Assembly (NCBI RefSeq): GCF_018598175.1
Contig: NZ_JAHESE010000031.1
Span: 29,934 to 93,933, forward strand
Length of the DNA stretch: 64,000 nt
Source: Dawidia cretensis
Lineage (GTDB): Bacteria; Bacteroidota; Bacteroidia; Cytophagales; Cyclobacteriaceae
Reading direction: 5' to 3'
The position numbers and the translations under genes are program-made. The notes under the pieces are model-generated. The model was not told the DNA's origin. It did not search any database and saw only the letters and a list, made by a program, of their open reading frames with translations. Below, piece by piece: positions 16,764-25,409 of this stretch (positions are counted from its first letter, which is position 1; every line of letters starts with the position of its first letter).

Positions 16764-17759
16764 TTAGCTGTTATAAGCCCATTTTACATACACAGCGCCC
16801 CACGTAAAGCCGCCACCAAACGCTGCCAACAATAAGTTGTCACCTTTCTTCAGTTGCTTCTCGTAGTCCCACAGCAGCAACGGAATTGTACCTGCTGTGG
16901 TGTTGCCGTAACGCTCGATGTTCATCATTACTTTGTCTTCCGTGATGCCTACACGGTGCGCCGTAGCATCGATGATGCGTTTGTTGGCCTGGTGCGGCAC
17001 CAGCCAGTTGATGTTGTCCGCGTTGAGGTTGTTGCGGCCTGCGAGTTGTGCCGATACGTCGGCCATGTTGGTCACGGCAAACTTAAATACAGCCGAACCT
17101 TCCTGGTATACAAAGTGCTGACGTTTGTCTACCGTCTCGCGTGAAGCAGGCATGCGGCTGCCACCGGCTTTCATGTGCAGGTATGTTTCACCCGCGCCAT
17201 CGCTTTTCAGTATAGAGTCGACTATCCCTACGTCCTCTGTCGTGGGCTCCAGCAGCACACACCCTGCGCCATCGCCGAAGATGATGCAGGTGGTACGGTC
17301 GGTATAGTCCATGATGGCCGACATCTTGTCGCCGCCGATCACCACCACTTTTTTACACATGCCCGACTGGATATAGCTGGCACCTGCCGAAAGGCCGTAG
17401 AGAAAGCCCGAGCATGCAGCGCCCATGTCAAAGCTAAAGGCGTTGGTCGCACCGACGGCAGACGCGACGATGTTCGCCGTCGCCGGGAAAGTCATGTCGG
17501 CTGTCACGGTCGCGAAGATGACGCAGTCGATTTCCTTGGGGTCTATCTTTGTTTTTGCCAGCATGTCTTTGACCGCGGCAATGCCGAGTACCGAAACGCC
17601 CTGGTTTTCGCCTTTCAAGATGCGTCGCTCTTTAATACCGGTGCGGGAGGTGATCCACTCGTCCGTGGTCTCCACCATGGTCTCCAGTTCCTGGTTGGTA
17701 AGAATATATTCCGGAACATATCCGCCTACGCCGGTGATCGCTGCTCTTATGCTTGTCAT
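16764..17759 (-). CDS. fabH: Beta-ketoacyl-ACP synthase III
   Basis: A 331-residue thiolase-fold condensing enzyme that starts fatty acid synthesis by joining acetyl-CoA (or a branched primer) to malonyl-ACP. The catalytic triad is visible: Cys116 in [13 protein letters not shown], His in [11 protein letters not shown], and Asn in [13 protein letters not shown]. It ends in the family-typical [13 protein letters not shown]. It heads the efp-accB-accC group. plsX, often between rpmF and fabH in other phyla, is absent here. A terminator-like hairpin sits immediately upstream of its start codon. Confidence 0.97.
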   Translation of the reverse strand: MTSIRAAITGVGGYVPEYILTNQELETMVETTDEWITSRTGIKERRILKGENQGVSVLGIAAVKDMLAKTKIDPKEIDCVIFATVTADMTFPATANIVASAVGATNAFSFDMGAACSGFLYGLSAGASYIQSGMCKKVVVIGGDKMSAIMDYTDRTTCIIFGDGAGCVLLEPTTEDVGIVDSILKSDGAGETYLHMKAGGSRMPASRETVDKRQHFVYQEGSAVFKFAVTNMADVSAQLAGRNNLNADNINWLVPHQANKRIIDATAHRVGITEDKVMMNIERYGNTTAGTIPLLLWDYEKQLKKGDNLLLAAFGGGFTWGAVYVKWAYNS

Positions 17760-17766
17760 AGAAATA

Positions 17767-17804
17767 GTTAAAAAAGAAAAAGCCCGGTGCCAGGGGCATC
17801 GAGC
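17767..17804 (-). terminator. Terminator-like hairpin just upstream of the fabH start
   Basis: On the minus strand, stem GCTCGATGCC pairs with GGCACCGGGC (9 of 10 positions, one wobble, one mismatch) around a CCT loop, followed by TTTTTCTTTTTT. The U-tract ends 10 bases before the fabH ATG. It may terminate the DUF177-rpmF transcript, or act as an attenuator of fabH. Confidence 0.75.
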
Positions 17805-17930
17805 ATTTGATTGTATTCGTTAGTAATCTCGTGAGAGAGATGCATAGTACAGGTACCTTTACCCGGCATGATACATGTCGCCCGAAGGTGGACGAACGGA
17901 TGTTTCCCGAGTATCGGCCCGTTCATGCAA

Positions 17931-18122
17931 TTACGCCAGAACTTCTTTTTCCATCACCACTCTACCGTTGTAGTAAAGCTTGCCTTCGTGCCAGAAAGCA
18001 CGGTGAGGAAGGTGATTTTCTCCCGTGGTAGGACACACAGCCAGTTGCTTAGCAGTAGCTTTGTAATGTGTTCTTCTCTTATCCCGGCGGGTTTTCGAGG
18101 TTTTTCGCTTCGGATTCGGCAT
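17931..18122 (-). CDS. rpmF: 50S ribosomal protein L32
   Basis: A 63-residue basic protein starting [20 protein letters not shown], the L32 signature, with [15 protein letters not shown] in the middle. Only one Cys of the usual zinc ribbon remains ([13 protein letters not shown]), so this is a largely zinc-independent (C-minus) form. It lies 13 bases downstream of the DUF177 gene, the conserved pairing across bacteria. Confidence 0.96.
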   Translation of the reverse strand: MPNPKRKTSKTRRDKRRTHYKATAKQLAVCPTTGENHLPHRAFWHEGKLYYNGRVVMEKEVLA

Positions 18123-18135
18123 AGTCTAAAACAGT

Positions 18136-18687
18136 TTATTTTAATTTCTTCAATATGTCCCAGCGGGGGTCAGTCGCATCGTCGTCGTCGTCGGTGCCAT
18201 CATCGCTTTTGGTCTCGGACGTGTAGACAAGCTTGCCTGCCGCATTTTCTTCCTCCTCGTCCCAGGTTTCATGTTGAAACTTCGGGTGGAGCTTTTTCAT
18301 CGGTACCGCCAGGGCGATAAACTCGTACAGGTAGTGTCCCAGTTCGAGTGTTGCCGTATCCCGGTGGATCATGACGATCTCATCGCTCATCTCCTCGTCC
18401 TTGTCCCCGAACTTGAAAACAATCTCGCGACGGCTTTCAATCGGGTATTCAAACGGCTCGAGACTGCGGTCGCACACCAACGTGGCGGCTCCCTTCAAAA
18501 CAAACTCGGCGCCGATGAACGTCTCGTGTTTGTCCAGCGTCACCTCCGCACGAAAATGTCCCTGCGAAACCAGGTTCTCTGTTCCGTACTCCCTGAAGAA
18601 CGCATCACCGAGCTCGTATTCAAACTGGTGCTTTTTGTTGCTCAGGCCAATGATATTGACGCTGTAAATTCCCAAAACAAGGCCCAA
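18136..18687 (-). CDS. DUF177 (YceD-like) protein, apparent TTG start
   Basis: A 183-residue DUF177/YceD family protein, linked to 23S rRNA maturation or large-subunit assembly and almost always encoded before rpmF, as here. Features: I-I-G-L near residue 13, a GHFRAEVTLDK strand, LVCDRSLEPFEYPI containing the family Cys, and a LGHYLYEFIALAVPMKKLHP segment. The C-terminus is acidic (DDGTDDDDDATD). No ATG lies in a suitable place; the reading begins with TTG at 18687 or TTG at 18675. A TAAATTTG -7 match lies 24 bases upstream (18711-18718, minus strand). Confidence 0.88.
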   Translation of the reverse strand: MGLVLGIYSVNIIGLSNKKHQFEYELGDAFFREYGTENLVSQGHFRAEVTLDKHETFIGAEFVLKGAATLVCDRSLEPFEYPIESRREIVFKFGDKDEEMSDEIVMIHRDTATLELGHYLYEFIALAVPMKKLHPKFQHETWDEEEENAAGKLVYTSETKSDDGTDDDDDATDPRWDILKKLK

Positions 18688-18710
18688 AAGGCGTTTTAAA
18701 AATTAGTCGG

Positions 18711-18718
18711 CAAATTTA
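18711..18718 (-). promoter_or_regulatory. Putative -7 element (TAAATTTG) for DUF177-rpmF
   Basis: A perfect TAnnTTTG on the minus strand just upstream of the DUF177 reading frame. No clear TTG at the -33 spacing was found. Confidence 0.45.
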
Positions 18719-18821
18719 GGATAATTAATTACAATCTGCACCGCAGGGAGGATACATTTTCAGAAAAGGTGCAGGATGGCGGTTTTGAGGCCGCCAGGGC
18801 AGTATTTAGAGGCAAAAAAGG

Positions 18822-19211
18822 TTAGCTCAGGAAATCACGAAGCACGATCTCGCGGAACTCCGTGCGTGTCTTGGTCTCGTAGTGCTCTATTATGTAATCG
18901 ATCACGCCCTTCTTAAAGCCGAGCTTGATGGCGATGTTTTTGCTGAAAATGATCTCGCTTTCGAACACGTTCTGGTCCACAAAAACCAGCTCCACACTCG
19001 ACATCAGGTATTCGAATTTTTGGTCCAGGGACAGTGCCCCCAGCGAGTCGATGGGCTCGGGGTTGCGGATCAGCTCGAGCACGATCTCTTCGGGAAACTT
19101 GCGCTCCCGGGCGATCTTAAAGATCAGTTCCCGTTCAATTTTGGCGAAATGCTTGTCGGCCTCAGCCAGTTGAATAAGTATGTTCAGTTGCTTTTTAGTG
19201 ACTATATCCAT
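18822..19211 (-). CDS. TerB-like helical protein
   Basis: A 129-residue all-helical protein. The first half, KKQLNILIQLAEADKHFAKIERELIFKIARERK, has the acidic EADKHF-x-x-x-E-x-x-x-I pattern of TerB-type domains, which bind metal in some tellurite-resistance proteins. The rest (SLGALSLDQKFEYLMSSVELVFVDQNV) fits a second helical pair. It is a single gene, with a TATATTTG -7 match at 19232-19239 on the minus strand. Function is unknown and the TerB relation is by pattern only. Confidence 0.6.
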   Translation of the reverse strand: MDIVTKKQLNILIQLAEADKHFAKIERELIFKIARERKFPEEIVLELIRNPEPIDSLGALSLDQKFEYLMSSVELVFVDQNVFESEIIFSKNIAIKLGFKKGVIDYIIEHYETKTRTEFREIVLRDFLS

Positions 19212-19302
19212 TTCAACTAATACTTGAAGATCAAATATACTTAATATTCAAAATAATGGCGGACGGGACGGTCAAATGTTAAAAACGCGGACTTAAGTAA
19301 TC

Positions 19303-20322
19303 TTATTTTTCTGTGGACGGTTCATTCCGGTGTTTAAAAATGTCATGGGCCTGGTAAATGGCATGGCGCAGGGAGCTCTCGTCCGCGCTATTCTTGCCCG
19401 CCAGGGTGTATGCCGTGCCATGATCGGGTGATGTACGGACGATTGATAACCCTGCGGTAAAGTTGACGCCCTGCTCAAAAGCGAGGGTTTTGAAGGGTAC
19501 CAGCCCCTGGTCGTGGTACATGGCCAGCACGGCGTCGTACTTGGCGTGGCTGCCGGCGGCAAAGAAACCATCGGCGGGGTAGGGGCCGTAGACCAGCTTG
19601 CCTTTGTTCTTTTGCTCGGTCACCACGGGTTTGATGATCTTCTCGTCTTCCTCGCCCAGCAGGCCGCCGTCGCCGGCGTGCGGGTTCAGCCCCAGCACCG
19701 CGATGCGCGGTTTGTTGATGCCGAAGTCCTTGCGCAGGGACTGCTCCATGAGCCGCAGCTTGGCTTCGATCCGTTCCTTGGTAATGGCGGCGGCTATTTC
19801 TTTCACGGGGATATGCTCGGTCACCAGTCCCACACGCAGCGTGTCGCTGATCATAAACATGAGGCTTTCCTGGGCGCCAAAGAACTGCGTCAGGTATTCG
19901 GTATGGCCTTTAAACGGAAAGGCTTCGCTGTGTACAGAGTGTTTGTCTATGGGGGCCGTTACCAGCGCATCGATCAGGCCTTCCTTAAGCTCCTCGCAGG
20001 CTTGCTGCAGCGCCACCAGGGAGGCTTTGCCTGTTTCGGGTGTGGCTTTGCCAGGGTTGACTTCAATCGTGTCCTCCCAGCAGTTCACCACGTTTATGGC
20101 TTTGGGAGCATATTGCCCTTTGGTGCGCACCTGCGTATAGTTGAATTCTTCGATGTTCAGCAGCTTCTTGTAAAAGGTGATGACCCGGGCCGAGCCGTAT
20201 ACCACGGGCGTGACCAGGTTCAGCAGCCGACTGTCGGTTAAAGCTTTGATCACCACCTCGGGACCGACGCCGTTCAGGTCGCCCAGGGTAATTCCAATAC
20301 GGGGTTTTTGCGCTGTACTCAT
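19303..20322 (-). CDS. pdxA: 4-hydroxythreonine-4-phosphate dehydrogenase
   Basis: A 339-residue NAD-dependent enzyme of the DXP-dependent pyridoxal phosphate pathway. Landmarks: GITLGDLNGVGPEV at the N-terminus, DALVTAPIDKHSVHSEAFPFKGHTEYL (about 120-147) with metal and substrate His residues, GLNPHAGDGGLLGEED, YGPYPADGFF, MYHDQGLVPFKTLAFEQGVN and SPDHGTAYTLAG. Length is typical. It is divergent from rsmA, with 93 bases between the start codons chosen here. Confidence 0.96.
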   Translation of the reverse strand: MSTAQKPRIGITLGDLNGVGPEVVIKALTDSRLLNLVTPVVYGSARVITFYKKLLNIEEFNYTQVRTKGQYAPKAINVVNCWEDTIEVNPGKATPETGKASLVALQQACEELKEGLIDALVTAPIDKHSVHSEAFPFKGHTEYLTQFFGAQESLMFMISDTLRVGLVTEHIPVKEIAAAITKERIEAKLRLMEQSLRKDFGINKPRIAVLGLNPHAGDGGLLGEEDEKIIKPVVTEQKNKGKLVYGPYPADGFFAAGSHAKYDAVLAMYHDQGLVPFKTLAFEQGVNFTAGLSIVRTSPDHGTAYTLAGKNSADESSLRHAIYQAHDIFKHRNEPSTEK

Positions 20323-20415
20323 GCAGTAGAAAAATCAATTCTTTGCGATTTAATGAAAAAAATCCGTTATCTGCTAACCGGCCAACCCGCCGTAACCCCG
20401 TACATTTACCCCTGC

Positions 20416-21228
20416 ATGCAACGTAAACCGACGAATAAGGTCCGGCCGAAGAAGTTTCTGGGCCAGCATTTTTTACACGACGAGGGGATTGCCAAACGCA
20501 TTGTTGACGCCCTGCAGCCCACGCCGGGCGAGGCCGTTTTGGAGATTGGTCCGGGTATGGGGGTATTGACCAAATACCTGCATGCGAATGCCGCCATCGA
20601 CCTGAAGCTGATCGAGATCGACCGCGACTCCGTGACATACCTGGGCGAGCACTATCCGTCGCTGGACGGCCGCGTGGTGTCGGGCGATTTTCTGAAAGTA
20701 GATCTGAACACCATCTTTCCGGGGTCGTTCTCCATCATCGGCAACTTCCCGTATAACATCTCGTCGCAGATTTTCTTTCGTGTGTTGGAGGAACGTCACC
20801 GCGTGCGCGCGGTCGTGTGCATGTTGCAGAAGGAAGTGGCCGATCGAATTGCAGAGCCTCCCGGCAGTAAGACCTATGGTATCCTGAGTGTGCTGTTGCA
20901 GGCGTATTATACCATCACGTATCAGTTCAAAGTTCCGCCGGGCGTATTCACACCACCGCCGAAGGTGATGTCGGCTGTGATACGGCTGGAGCGGAACCAG
21001 ACACAAGCGTTGGCGTGTGATGAAAAGCTCTTTGTGCAGGTGGTCAAGCAGGGGTTCAATAACCGCCGCAAGACCTTGCGCAATGCCCTAAAACCTCTAA
21101 GTTTGCCTGCCGAAATTTCGGCCCTGGAGCTTCTCGACAAACGCGCCGAGCAACTGTCGGTGGAGCAGTTTGTATACCTCACCCAATTAATCGGGCAAAG
21201 TCGTGGAGCAGCAAATACTGGAATTTGA
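20416..21228 (+). CDS. rsmA: 16S rRNA dimethyladenosine transferase
   Basis: A 270-residue SAM-dependent methyltransferase that dimethylates two adjacent adenosines in the 3' end of 16S rRNA. I start at MQRKPTNKVRPKKFLGQHF, because the family begins just before KKFLGQHFL and the 36 codons upstream overlap pdxA. Motif I is LEIGPGMGVLTKYL; the catalytic motif IV is GNFPYNISSQI; the C-terminal domain contains VPPGVFTPPPKVMSAVI and NNRRKTLRNALK. Its last 26 bases overlap the GTG start of mgtE. Confidence 0.95.
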   Translation: MQRKPTNKVRPKKFLGQHFLHDEGIAKRIVDALQPTPGEAVLEIGPGMGVLTKYLHANAAIDLKLIEIDRDSVTYLGEHYPSLDGRVVSGDFLKVDLNTIFPGSFSIIGNFPYNISSQIFFRVLEERHRVRAVVCMLQKEVADRIAEPPGSKTYGILSVLLQAYYTITYQFKVPPGVFTPPPKVMSAVIRLERNQTQALACDEKLFVQVVKQGFNNRRKTLRNALKPLSLPAEISALELLDKRAEQLSVEQFVYLTQLIGQSRGAANTGI

Positions 21229-22561
21229 GCTGACAAAAGAGTTTCGTGATCGTATCCAGCTAGCGCTGGAGGAGCACGACGACCCTTTCATCCGCAAGGC
21301 GCTCGACGGTGTAAAGGCCGAAGACATCACGGCCCTGCTGTACGAATTCCTTCCCATCGATTCGAAGTATATCATCGACCTGCACGCCATCGATATGCAG
21401 GCCGAGATCATTCGCGGACTCGACCCCGACATTCGTAAGCAATACCTCAAACTATACCAGCCCAAAGAGCTGGCCGTCTTCCTCAACCAACTGTTGTCCG
21501 ATGATACGGCCGACATTCTGCACGAGCTATCCGTAAAAGAGCGCGAAGAAGTCATTGCCTTCCTCGACCCCGAGCTGCGCATGCAAGTCACCGACCTGCT
21601 ACGCTATGAAGAGAACGTAGCCGGTGGCCTCATGGCAAAGGAGCTGATCCGCGCGTATGTTAACTGGACCGTTGTGCAGTGTGTGGAGGAGATCCGCAAG
21701 CAAGCCGAAAACGTATCGCGGTTCTATGCCGTTTACGTGGTGGACGATCATGAAAAACTGCTGGGCAAGGTAGCGCTGCAAGACCTCATCATCTCCGATG
21801 CGCGCAAGCTGGTGGCCGACATCTACGAAGAAGATATCATCTCGGTCGAAACCTATATGGAAGACTGGGAAGTGGCCGGGATCATGAAGAAGTATGATCT
21901 CGAATCTGTCCCGGTCGTAAACGTGCAAGGCCACCTGGTCGGGCGGATCACCATCGACGACGTGGTGGACGTTATTACCGAGCAGGCCGAAGAAGAGCGA
22001 CAGATCATGTCGGGTATCAGCGAGAACGTAGAAGAAGACGACAGCATCTGGCGCAACACGCGGGCGCGTCTGCCGTGGCTGCTGATCGGCATCTTCGGTG
22101 GGTTGATGAACGCCAAGTTCATGGGCCTGTTTGAAGCTGAGCTGTCGCGCATTACGGCCATTGCGTTCTTTACGCCGCTCATCCAGGCCACAGGGGGTAA
22201 CGTGGGCATCCAATCGTCGTCGCTTATTGTGCAAAGTCTTGCAAACCCCGACTTTGTAGACGAAGGTTTGTGGACGCGTCTCATCAAAATGTTTTTTGTC
22301 GCGCTGCTCAACGGGCTCGTGCTGGCATTGTTGGTGCTCGGCGCCAACATATTATTATTCGGTGAATATAGACTTTCTACGGTGGTGTCGATCGCGCTGT
22401 TCAGCGTGGTGCTGTTTGCATCGTTTATCGGTACCATTACACCCCTTATATTAAATCGCTTTGGATTTAACCCGGCATTGGCGGCAGGGCCTTTTATTAC
22501 CACCACCAACGATCTGCTGGGATTAACGGTTTATTTCTTCACGGTACACCTCATGCTCTAA
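21203..22561 (+). CDS. mgtE: Magnesium transporter MgtE
   Basis: A 452-residue Mg2+ channel/transporter. The N-terminal superhelical MgtE_N domain (about 30-130) includes LRMQVTDLLRYEENVAGGLM; a CBS pair follows (about 140-255, with TIDDVVDVITEQAEEE). The C-terminal membrane domain has about five helices (roughly 280-450) with PWLLIGIFGGLMNAKFMG, FFTPLIQATGGNVGIQSSSLIVQSLA and the closing TTTNDLLGLTVYFFTVHLML, all family-typical. It begins with GTG inside the 3' end of rsmA and ends with a TAATG overlap to the next gene, so the three are translationally linked. Confidence 0.95.
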   Translation: MEQQILEFELTKEFRDRIQLALEEHDDPFIRKALDGVKAEDITALLYEFLPIDSKYIIDLHAIDMQAEIIRGLDPDIRKQYLKLYQPKELAVFLNQLLSDDTADILHELSVKEREEVIAFLDPELRMQVTDLLRYEENVAGGLMAKELIRAYVNWTVVQCVEEIRKQAENVSRFYAVYVVDDHEKLLGKVALQDLIISDARKLVADIYEEDIISVETYMEDWEVAGIMKKYDLESVPVVNVQGHLVGRITIDDVVDVITEQAEEERQIMSGISENVEEDDSIWRNTRARLPWLLIGIFGGLMNAKFMGLFEAELSRITAIAFFTPLIQATGGNVGIQSSSLIVQSLANPDFVDEGLWTRLIKMFFVALLNGLVLALLVLGANILLFGEYRLSTVVSIALFSVVLFASFIGTITPLILNRFGFNPALAAGPFITTTNDLLGLTVYFFTVHLML

Positions 22562-23505
22562 TGGCTGCTCTGAAATGCCTTGTCGTAGACTCTATGCATG
22601 AAAGCCTGTTTCCGCTGTTGACGGAAATTGGCTGGGACATAGACTACCAACCCGCGCTGACACGCGACGAGATCAAACGAAAACATGTCGGTTACGACGG
22701 ACTGATCGTACGCAGCAAAACGACGATCGACCGCGATCTTCTAGGGGAAAACCCGAGTGTCCGCTTCATCGGCCGCGCGGGCGCCGGCATCGACAACCTC
22801 GATGTCGACTACCTGCATGAAAAAGGTATACATATTCTGCACGCATCCGAAGGAAATCGCGATGCGGTCGGCGAGTATACTGTCGGGGCGTTGCTGGCGT
22901 TGATGCGCAACATTCCCCGGGCCGACCTGCAGGTGCGGCAGCGGGTGTGGGAGCGCGAAGGCAACCGCGGCGAAGAGATCATGGGAAAGACCATAGGCAT
23001 TATTGGGTATGGTAACATGGGCCAGGCATTCGCCCGCCGGCTGGCCGGCTTTGGATGTAATGTTTTGGCGTACGATAAATATAAAACAGGATTTTCCGAC
23101 GCCGTCTGCCGGGAAGTTACGGAACAGGAAATTGTGGAACAGGCCGATATTCTGAGTCTGCACATACCGCTCACACCCGAAACGAAAGGCATGGTGTCGC
23201 GCGCCTATCTCGACCGTTTTAAAAAGAGCATTATCCTGGTAAATGCCGCCCGCGGCGAAATCGTATCACTCACGGACCTGGCGACATGTGTGGAAACGGG
23301 GAAGGTACGCGGTGCGGTGCTCGATGTGTTGGAAAATGAAAAACTGCCGACGCTCACGCCGGCACAACAACAGGCATTCGATACACTTACAGGAAAAACG
23401 AATGTAATATTCACCCCCCACATTGCAGGCTGGACGTACGAGTCGCACGTGAAAATTAACGTAGCTTTGGTACAGAAAATAGATGCGTTGAAATTGGCGC
23501 ATTAG
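22561..23505 (+). CDS. D-2-hydroxyacid dehydrogenase (3-phosphoglycerate dehydrogenase type)
   Basis: A 314-residue NAD-dependent dehydrogenase. The NAD-binding Rossmann motif IGIIGYGNMGQAFA is at about residues 143-156; the catalytic Arg, Glu and His lie in VNAARGEIV, VLDVLENEKLP and FTPHIAGWT. RAGAGIDNLD in the N-terminal substrate domain matches phosphoglycerate dehydrogenases, but the regulatory ACT domain is missing, so this is the short form. A serA role or a glyoxylate/hydroxypyruvate reductase role are both possible. Its ATG overlaps the mgtE stop. Confidence 0.88.
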   Translation: MAALKCLVVDSMHESLFPLLTEIGWDIDYQPALTRDEIKRKHVGYDGLIVRSKTTIDRDLLGENPSVRFIGRAGAGIDNLDVDYLHEKGIHILHASEGNRDAVGEYTVGALLALMRNIPRADLQVRQRVWEREGNRGEEIMGKTIGIIGYGNMGQAFARRLAGFGCNVLAYDKYKTGFSDAVCREVTEQEIVEQADILSLHIPLTPETKGMVSRAYLDRFKKSIILVNAARGEIVSLTDLATCVETGKVRGAVLDVLENEKLPTLTPAQQQAFDTLTGKTNVIFTPHIAGWTYESHVKINVALVQKIDALKLAH

Positions 23506-23545
23506 TTTTTAATCGCTACTTTAAAACTTACTAGAGCCCCACTCG

Positions 23546-24391
23546 ATGCGTTTCCTGGAGAAAAGAACGAAGAAGTTGAGCGAGTTTTTCAATGCCATTA
23601 TTGAAAAGCCCTTGCTTACCTCTGCGCTCGTGCTCGTCGCCGTAACGATCGTCGTGCTTGGCCTCAGCCTTCAATACTATATCCGCGACTTCGATACCTT
23701 CATTCAACAGATACTCGCAGAAGCACACGGTATGATCTTCGACATTGCCGTGATCGGTATTCTGATCTTCTGGCTCAACCAGAACGGCGAGATCCGTCAG
23801 CGCATTCGCACCTACAAAGATGAGATCGACGACTTTCGTTTGTGGGAATCGGAAGAAGCCGCGTTCCGCACGGTGGGGAATATAAAACGTTTGAACCGCC
23901 ACAAGATCCACGAGATCAACCTGGTGAATTGTTACCTGCCGCGCACCAACCTGAACTATGTAAACCTGTCCTCGTCCAACATGAACTCGGCCAATATATC
24001 GCAGTCGTCGTTGATCGAGTCCAACCTGGAAAACGCCCGATTGAATCAAACAAACTTTGAGAACTCCAATCTCAACCAGGCCATTCTCAAAGGAGCGTAT
24101 GCCAGCGGCGCAAATTTTAAGGACGCCTTTCTGATCAAAGCGCATTTTGAAAACGCTTTTTTAATCAAGGCCAATTTTAACAATGCCTTCTTAATGGAGG
24201 CCGACCTGAAGGGCTGCTATGTCATGGGCGCCGACTTTGAAAATGCCAGTCTTTACAAGGCCGATCTGCGGGGAGCCAAAGGCCTTACCCTCGAGCAATT
24301 ATCCAAGGCTAAAACATTGTACCTGGCCAAGTTTGACGACGATATTTTAGAGCAAATCAAGGTAAACCTTCCGCAACTGGTCGGAGCCTGA
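23546..24391 (+). CDS. Membrane-anchored pentapeptide-repeat protein
   Basis: A 281-residue protein with two N-terminal hydrophobic segments (about 22-45 and 63-82), a short charged linker, then a right-handed beta-helix of pentapeptide repeats (about 128-255) of the form A(N/D)(L/F)xx, for example TNLNYVNLSSSNMNSANI and ANFKDAFLIKAHFENAFLIK. The C-terminus returns to helix. Such proteins are often scaffolds at the inner membrane, but no specific role can be assigned. It is a separate unit between the dehydrogenase and greA. Confidence 0.85.
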   Translation: MRFLEKRTKKLSEFFNAIIEKPLLTSALVLVAVTIVVLGLSLQYYIRDFDTFIQQILAEAHGMIFDIAVIGILIFWLNQNGEIRQRIRTYKDEIDDFRLWESEEAAFRTVGNIKRLNRHKIHEINLVNCYLPRTNLNYVNLSSSNMNSANISQSSLIESNLENARLNQTNFENSNLNQAILKGAYASGANFKDAFLIKAHFENAFLIKANFNNAFLMEADLKGCYVMGADFENASLYKADLRGAKGLTLEQLSKAKTLYLAKFDDDILEQIKVNLPQLVGA

Positions 24392-24404
24392 TCCGAACGG
24401 ATAG

Positions 24405-24434
24405 TTGGATAGCAACCAGAAAGTATTAACTTTG
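24405..24434 (+). promoter_or_regulatory. Bacteroidota-type promoter for greA
   Basis: TTG (24405-24407), a 19-base spacer and TAACTTTG (24427-24434), a full match to the consensus. Transcription would start near 24440-24441, immediately before the leader hairpin. Confidence 0.8.
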
Positions 24435-24440
24435 CATAAG

Positions 24441-24477
24441 CAACGGTCTCGGAGACGAGGTCGTTGTTTCTTTTTTT
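24441..24477 (+). terminator. Intrinsic terminator in the greA leader (putative attenuator)
   Basis: An 11-bp stem CAACGGTCTCG with CGAGGTCGTTG (all positions pair, two as G-T wobbles) is closed by a GAGA tetraloop of GNRA type and followed by TTTCTTTTTTT. It lies wholly between the promoter and the greA ATG at 24506, so most transcripts would be expected to end here unless antitermination occurs. Confidence 0.8.
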
Positions 24478-24505
24478 GAATAGTGACAACGAATTATTTC
24501 ATGCC

Positions 24506-24982
24506 ATGAGCAAGAAAATTTCTTACTACACGAAAGAGGGCCTCGACAGATTGAGGAGTGAGCTGAGCGAGCTGAAGTCTAAAGGCCGGGCCGATATAGC
24601 CCGCCAGATTGCAGAAGCCCGGGACAAGGGGGACTTGAGTGAGAACGCCGAGTACGATGCCGCAAAAGACGCGCAAGGTCACCTGGAAGCGAAGATCGCC
24701 CAGATGGAAGATCTTGTTGGCAACGCTCGTCTACTTGATGAAAACAATATCGATACGTCGAAGGTATCTATCCTTTCAAAGGTGACCATTAAGAACCGCA
24801 AGAACGGTGCGATGGTGACCTATACCCTGGTATCGGAAGAAGAAGCCGACCTGAAAGCCGGTAAGATCTCTACCATGTCGCCCATCGGCAAGGGCTTGCT
24901 GGGCAAGAAGAAAGGCGAAGCCGCGCAGATCAAAACACCTGCCGGCGAGATCGAGTTTGAAGTAATCGATATTACTGCATAA
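24506..24982 (+). CDS. greA: Transcription elongation factor GreA
   Basis: A 158-residue factor that stimulates transcript cleavage by backtracked RNA polymerase. I start at MSKKISYYTKEGLDRLRSEL, because the longer upstream reading crosses the leader terminator. The N-terminal coiled coil (about 8-75) carries the tip residues in RDKGDLSENAEYDAAKDAQ with the catalytic acidic pair; the C-terminal FKBP-like domain has the SPIGKGLLGKKKGEAAQIKTP signature. Length and sequence are standard. Confidence 0.97.
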   Translation: MSKKISYYTKEGLDRLRSELSELKSKGRADIARQIAEARDKGDLSENAEYDAAKDAQGHLEAKIAQMEDLVGNARLLDENNIDTSKVSILSKVTIKNRKNGAMVTYTLVSEEEADLKAGKISTMSPIGKGLLGKKKGEAAQIKTPAGEIEFEVIDITA

Positions 24983-24994
24983 CGGCTGTCGCGT

Positions 24995-25393
24995 ATGGCA
25001 TCCATCTTTACCCGCATTATTAACCGTGAGCTGCCCGGTCACATTGTGGCCGAGGACGACGCCTATATTGCATTCCTCGACATCACGCCGCTGGTCATGG
25101 GCCATACACTGGTGGTGCCGAAAAAAGAGGTGGATTATATCTTCGAGCTCGACGACAGGACTTTTACCGGTCTGCACCTATTCGCTAAAAAGGTGGCGGG
25201 TGCTATCGAGCGCGCGGTACCCTGCCTGCGTATCGGCGTAGCCGTGGTGGGCCTGGAAGTGCCGCATACCCATATACACCTCATTCCCATGAACACCGTG
25301 GGTGATATCAATTTCTCCCGCGAAAAGTTAAAGCCCACACAAGAGCAGCTCGCCGAAGTGGCCGACCGCATTCGTACTGCCTATGCAGGCTAG
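24995..25393 (+). CDS. HIT family hydrolase
   Basis: A 132-residue histidine-triad nucleotide-binding protein, likely hydrolysing AMP-lysine or AMP-amide bonds. The N-terminus SIFTRIINRELPGHIVAEDD and the triad HTHIHLIPM at about residues 90-98 define the family (HINT/HIT branch). It begins 12 bases after the greA stop on the same strand and is probably co-transcribed. Confidence 0.94.
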   Translation: MASIFTRIINRELPGHIVAEDDAYIAFLDITPLVMGHTLVVPKKEVDYIFELDDRTFTGLHLFAKKVAGAIERAVPCLRIGVAVVGLEVPHTHIHLIPMNTVGDINFSREKLKPTQEQLAEVADRIRTAYAG

Positions 25394-25409
25394 GAGATCC
25401 GTTCGTGGA

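Noticed and set aside
20308-20415. 36-codon upstream extension of rsmA
   Set aside because: It overlaps the pdxA start and adds residues not seen in the family, which starts just before KKFLGQHF.
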